Origin: Deltaproteobacteria bacterium
GTDB taxonomy: Bacteria; Desulfobacterota; GWC2-55-46; DRME01
DNA: 42,310 nt
Assembly: GCA_011375175.1 (NCBI GenBank)
Contig: DRME01000004.1
Coordinates: 1-42,310 of the forward strand
Direction of reading: 5' to 3'
Shown here: one piece after another, positions 40,738-42,310 of the stretch
Numbering within the stretch: the first letter of the stretch is position 1
Layout of the letters: each line of letters begins with the position of its first letter
The notes under the pieces: generated by a model
Database searches by the model: none
The model's input: the letters and a program-made list of their open reading frames with translations, nothing else
Told to the model about the DNA's origin: nothing
Position numbers and translations under genes: made by a program

Positions 40738-40943
40738 GGAAACTCTGATTTATTGCACTGAGGGAACCTTTTTGTAAAAGGTTCCCTCAGACTCCCTCCA
40801 AAAACTTTTAACGCGACTTGGTTTCCCCCTGTTTTGCCAAGCAAAACAGGGGGAAACCAAGTCGTATTGAAAGTCTTTGAAGGGGGTCTGGGGGAAACTT
40901 TCTACAGAAAGTTTCCCCCAGAGTAATTAACAGAGTAATTAAC
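40738..40943 (+). repeat. Family-1 palindromic element, copy D (complete)
   Basis: It starts at the base after the pdhB stop. The order is end CTCTGATTTATTGCACTG, hairpin GAGGGAACC (40760-40788, one base shorter on one arm), hairpin CGACTTGGTTTCCCCC with TTTTGC/GCAAAA top (40814-40864), hairpin GGGGGAAACTTTC (40890-40919), and a decayed end AGAGTAATTAACAGAG. The lower stem of the middle hairpin reads GACTTGG/CCAAGTC where copies B and E read GAGTTGG/CCAACTC, a paired change. It separates pdhB from the E2 gene. Confidence 0.9.
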
Positions 40944-40984
40944 GACCGTCGCCGCAAAGCGGAGCAAGAAGGCGAGGTGTGAAG

Positions 40985-42163
40985 ATGCCCCATGAATTCA
41001 AGCTGCCCGACCTCGGCGAGGGCATAACGGAAGGCGAGATAGTGAGGTGGCTCGTCAAGGAGGGGGACCGCGTCGACGCCCACCAGGGGGTGGTCGAGGT
41101 GGAGACCGACAAGGCCATCGTGGAGGTGCCGTCTCCGAAGAAAGGGGTCGTCGCAAGGCTCAACAGGAAGGAGGGCGACACCGTCGAGGTGGGAGAGGTC
41201 ATATTCACCCTGACCGTCGAGGGCGAGGAGAAGAAGCTCGAGCAGCGGCCCGCCTCGCTCTCCGTCGTCGGCACCATGCCCGAGACCGAAGAGGTGCTCG
41301 CCACCCCCGGCGTGCGCCACCTGGCCAAAAAGCTCGGCGTGGACCTCAACGGCGTGGCCGGCACCGGTCCCGGAGGGCGCATAACCGAGGAGGACGTGCG
41401 CGATGCCGCCATGGCCCAGGGCGCGGCGGCCTCCCCGGGCGGCGACCGCGACAGGTACGGCCCCGTCGAGAGGATAAAGCTCAAGGGCGTGCGAAAGAGC
41501 ATCACCCGAAGGCTCATCCGCTCACAGAAGGTCTCGGCCTTCGTCACGGCCATGGACGAGGCCGACGTCACCGGCCTGTGGAACCTCAAGAACCGCGAAA
41601 AGGAGGCGGCCGCGAAGCTGGGCGCACACCTCACCTTCATGCCCTTCTTCATCAAGGCCGTCCAACACGCCCTCAAGGCCCACCCCTTGCTCAACGGCTC
41701 GGTCGACGACGAGGGCGAGGAGATCGTGGTGAAAAAGTACTACAACATCGGCATCGCCGTGGACACCGACGAGGGACTCATGGTGCCGGTCGTAAAGGAA
41801 GTGGACCGCAAATCCATAGTGGAGCTCGCCGCCGAACTCGGAGAGCTGAGCCGCAAGGCCAGGGAGAGGAAGATAACGCTGGACGAACTCAAGGGCTCCA
41901 CCTTCACCATCACCAACTACGGCACCTTCGGCGGCCTCTTCGCCACCCCCATCCTCAACCACCCCGACGTGGGCATACTCGGCACAGGACGCATCCGCGA
42001 CAAACCCTGGATCCACGAGGGCGAGATCAAAATACGCAAAATACTGCCCATCTCGCTCACCTTCGACCACCGCGTGGTGGACGGCTCCGAAGCATCGCTG
42101 TTCATGAGCCGCATCATCAACTACCTCGAAGACCCGGGCAAACTCTTCATCGAAAGCGCTTAG
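40985..42163 (+). CDS. pdhC: Dihydrolipoamide acyltransferase, E2 component of the 2-oxo acid dehydrogenase complex
   Basis: A 392-residue E2. It has one N-terminal lipoyl domain (about 1-80) with the lipoylated Lys43 in VETDKAIVEV, a peripheral subunit-binding domain (about 104-140: LATPGVRHLAKKLGVDL...GPGGRITEEDV) and the catalytic CoA-acyltransferase domain (about 160-392) with TFDHRVVDGSEASLF (His362, Asp366). It transfers the acyl group from lipoate to CoA and forms the core of the complex. ATG at 40985 was preferred over a GTG six bases earlier because GAGGTG is well placed for it. The E3 gene is not in the window. Confidence 0.93.
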   Translation: MPHEFKLPDLGEGITEGEIVRWLVKEGDRVDAHQGVVEVETDKAIVEVPSPKKGVVARLNRKEGDTVEVGEVIFTLTVEGEEKKLEQRPASLSVVGTMPETEEVLATPGVRHLAKKLGVDLNGVAGTGPGGRITEEDVRDAAMAQGAAASPGGDRDRYGPVERIKLKGVRKSITRRLIRSQKVSAFVTAMDEADVTGLWNLKNREKEAAAKLGAHLTFMPFFIKAVQHALKAHPLLNGSVDDEGEEIVVKKYYNIGIAVDTDEGLMVPVVKEVDRKSIVELAAELGELSRKARERKITLDELKGSTFTITNYGTFGGLFATPILNHPDVGILGTGRIRDKPWIHEGEIKIRKILPISLTFDHRVVDGSEASLFMSRIINYLEDPGKLFIESA

Positions 42164-42165
42164 GT

Positions 42166-42310
42166 AAGCTCTGATTTATTGCACTGAGGGAACCTTTTTG
42201 TAAAAAGGTTCCCTCAGACTCCCTCCAAAAACTTTTAATGCGAGTTGGTTTCCCCCTGTTTTGCCTGGCAAAACAGGGGGAAACCAACTCGTATTGAAAG
42301 TCTTTGAAGG
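42166..42310 (+). repeat. Family-1 palindromic element, copy E (cut by window end)
   Basis: It begins two bases after the E2 stop: end CTCTGATTTATTGCACTG, hairpin GAGGGAACCTTTTT (42186-42215), middle hairpin CGAGTTGGTTTCCCCC with TTTTGCC-TGGCAAAA top (42241-42291), then the linker TTGAAAGTCTTTGAAGG at the edge. It is in the same orientation as copy D, again directly after a gene of the pdh cluster. Confidence 0.9.

Noticed and set aside
98-42310. Calling every family-1 hairpin an ordinary rho-independent terminator
   Set aside because: The elements have terminal inverted repeats, fixed multi-hairpin order and occur in both orientations; T tracts after the stems are mostly missing. Termination may be a side function.

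Overview
The window is high-GC Gram-negative DNA. It carries a TonB/ExbBD system, an outer-membrane receptor, many overlapping genes (ATGA, GTGA, TTGA junctions), and frequent GTG/TTG starts. The gene content (CobN-like protein with DUF2149/DUF2162 partners, PdhAB with E2, a nucleotidyltransferase/phosphomannomutase fusion, a B12-type radical SAM protein) fits an uncultured deltaproteobacterium-like or Nitrospirota-like organism. That placement is an inference; there is no rRNA or marker gene here to prove it.

Left part (1-13.1 kb): the tail of a Gfo/Idh/MocA-type oxidoreductase, a Fic AMP-transferase, a radical SAM gene behind coaBC, a metallo-beta-lactamase hydrolase overlapping a large sugar nucleotidyltransferase, a divergent voltage-gated K+ channel, and an acyl-CoA synthetase overlapping an MFS transporter. 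Housekeeping genes here are separated by hairpin-rich repeats.

Middle part (13.2-26.0 kb): one leftward corrinoid locus. A near-consensus promoter and a cobalamin riboswitch with an intrinsic terminator lead to a second, 5'-truncated cobalamin riboswitch. Then follow btuB, a DUF2162 membrane protein, an ExbB-like proton channel, DUF2149, an exported BtuF-CbiZ fusion, an exported and membrane-anchored CobN-like chelatase, and exbB-exbD-tonB. No BtuCD ABC transporter and no CobS/CobT ATPase are present. I infer a B12-regulated, proton-motive-force-powered periplasmic corrinoid-handling machine.

Right part (26.0-38.6 kb): a defence island between a decayed hsdM fragment and a tRNA-Arg gene. It holds a type III-D-like CRISPR system: Cas10 with an intact GGDD cyclase motif and no HD domain, Csx10, several Cas7-like RAMP proteins, Csx19 and Cas6. 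It also holds a two-spacer array, Cas2, a truncated cas1, a Csx3-type ring nuclease, and two membrane-anchored putative cyclic-nucleotide effectors, one CARF-like and one SAVED-like. The expected logic is target RNA, then cyclic oligoadenylate, then membrane effectors, with Csx3 as the off switch.

Right end (38.7-42.3 kb): a rightward pdhA-pdhB-pdhC cluster interrupted and followed by copies of a modular palindromic repeat. Two repeat families run through the window. One is a MITE-like element of about 200 bp built from three hairpins. The other has a conserved loop on stems that differ from copy to copy but pair perfectly.
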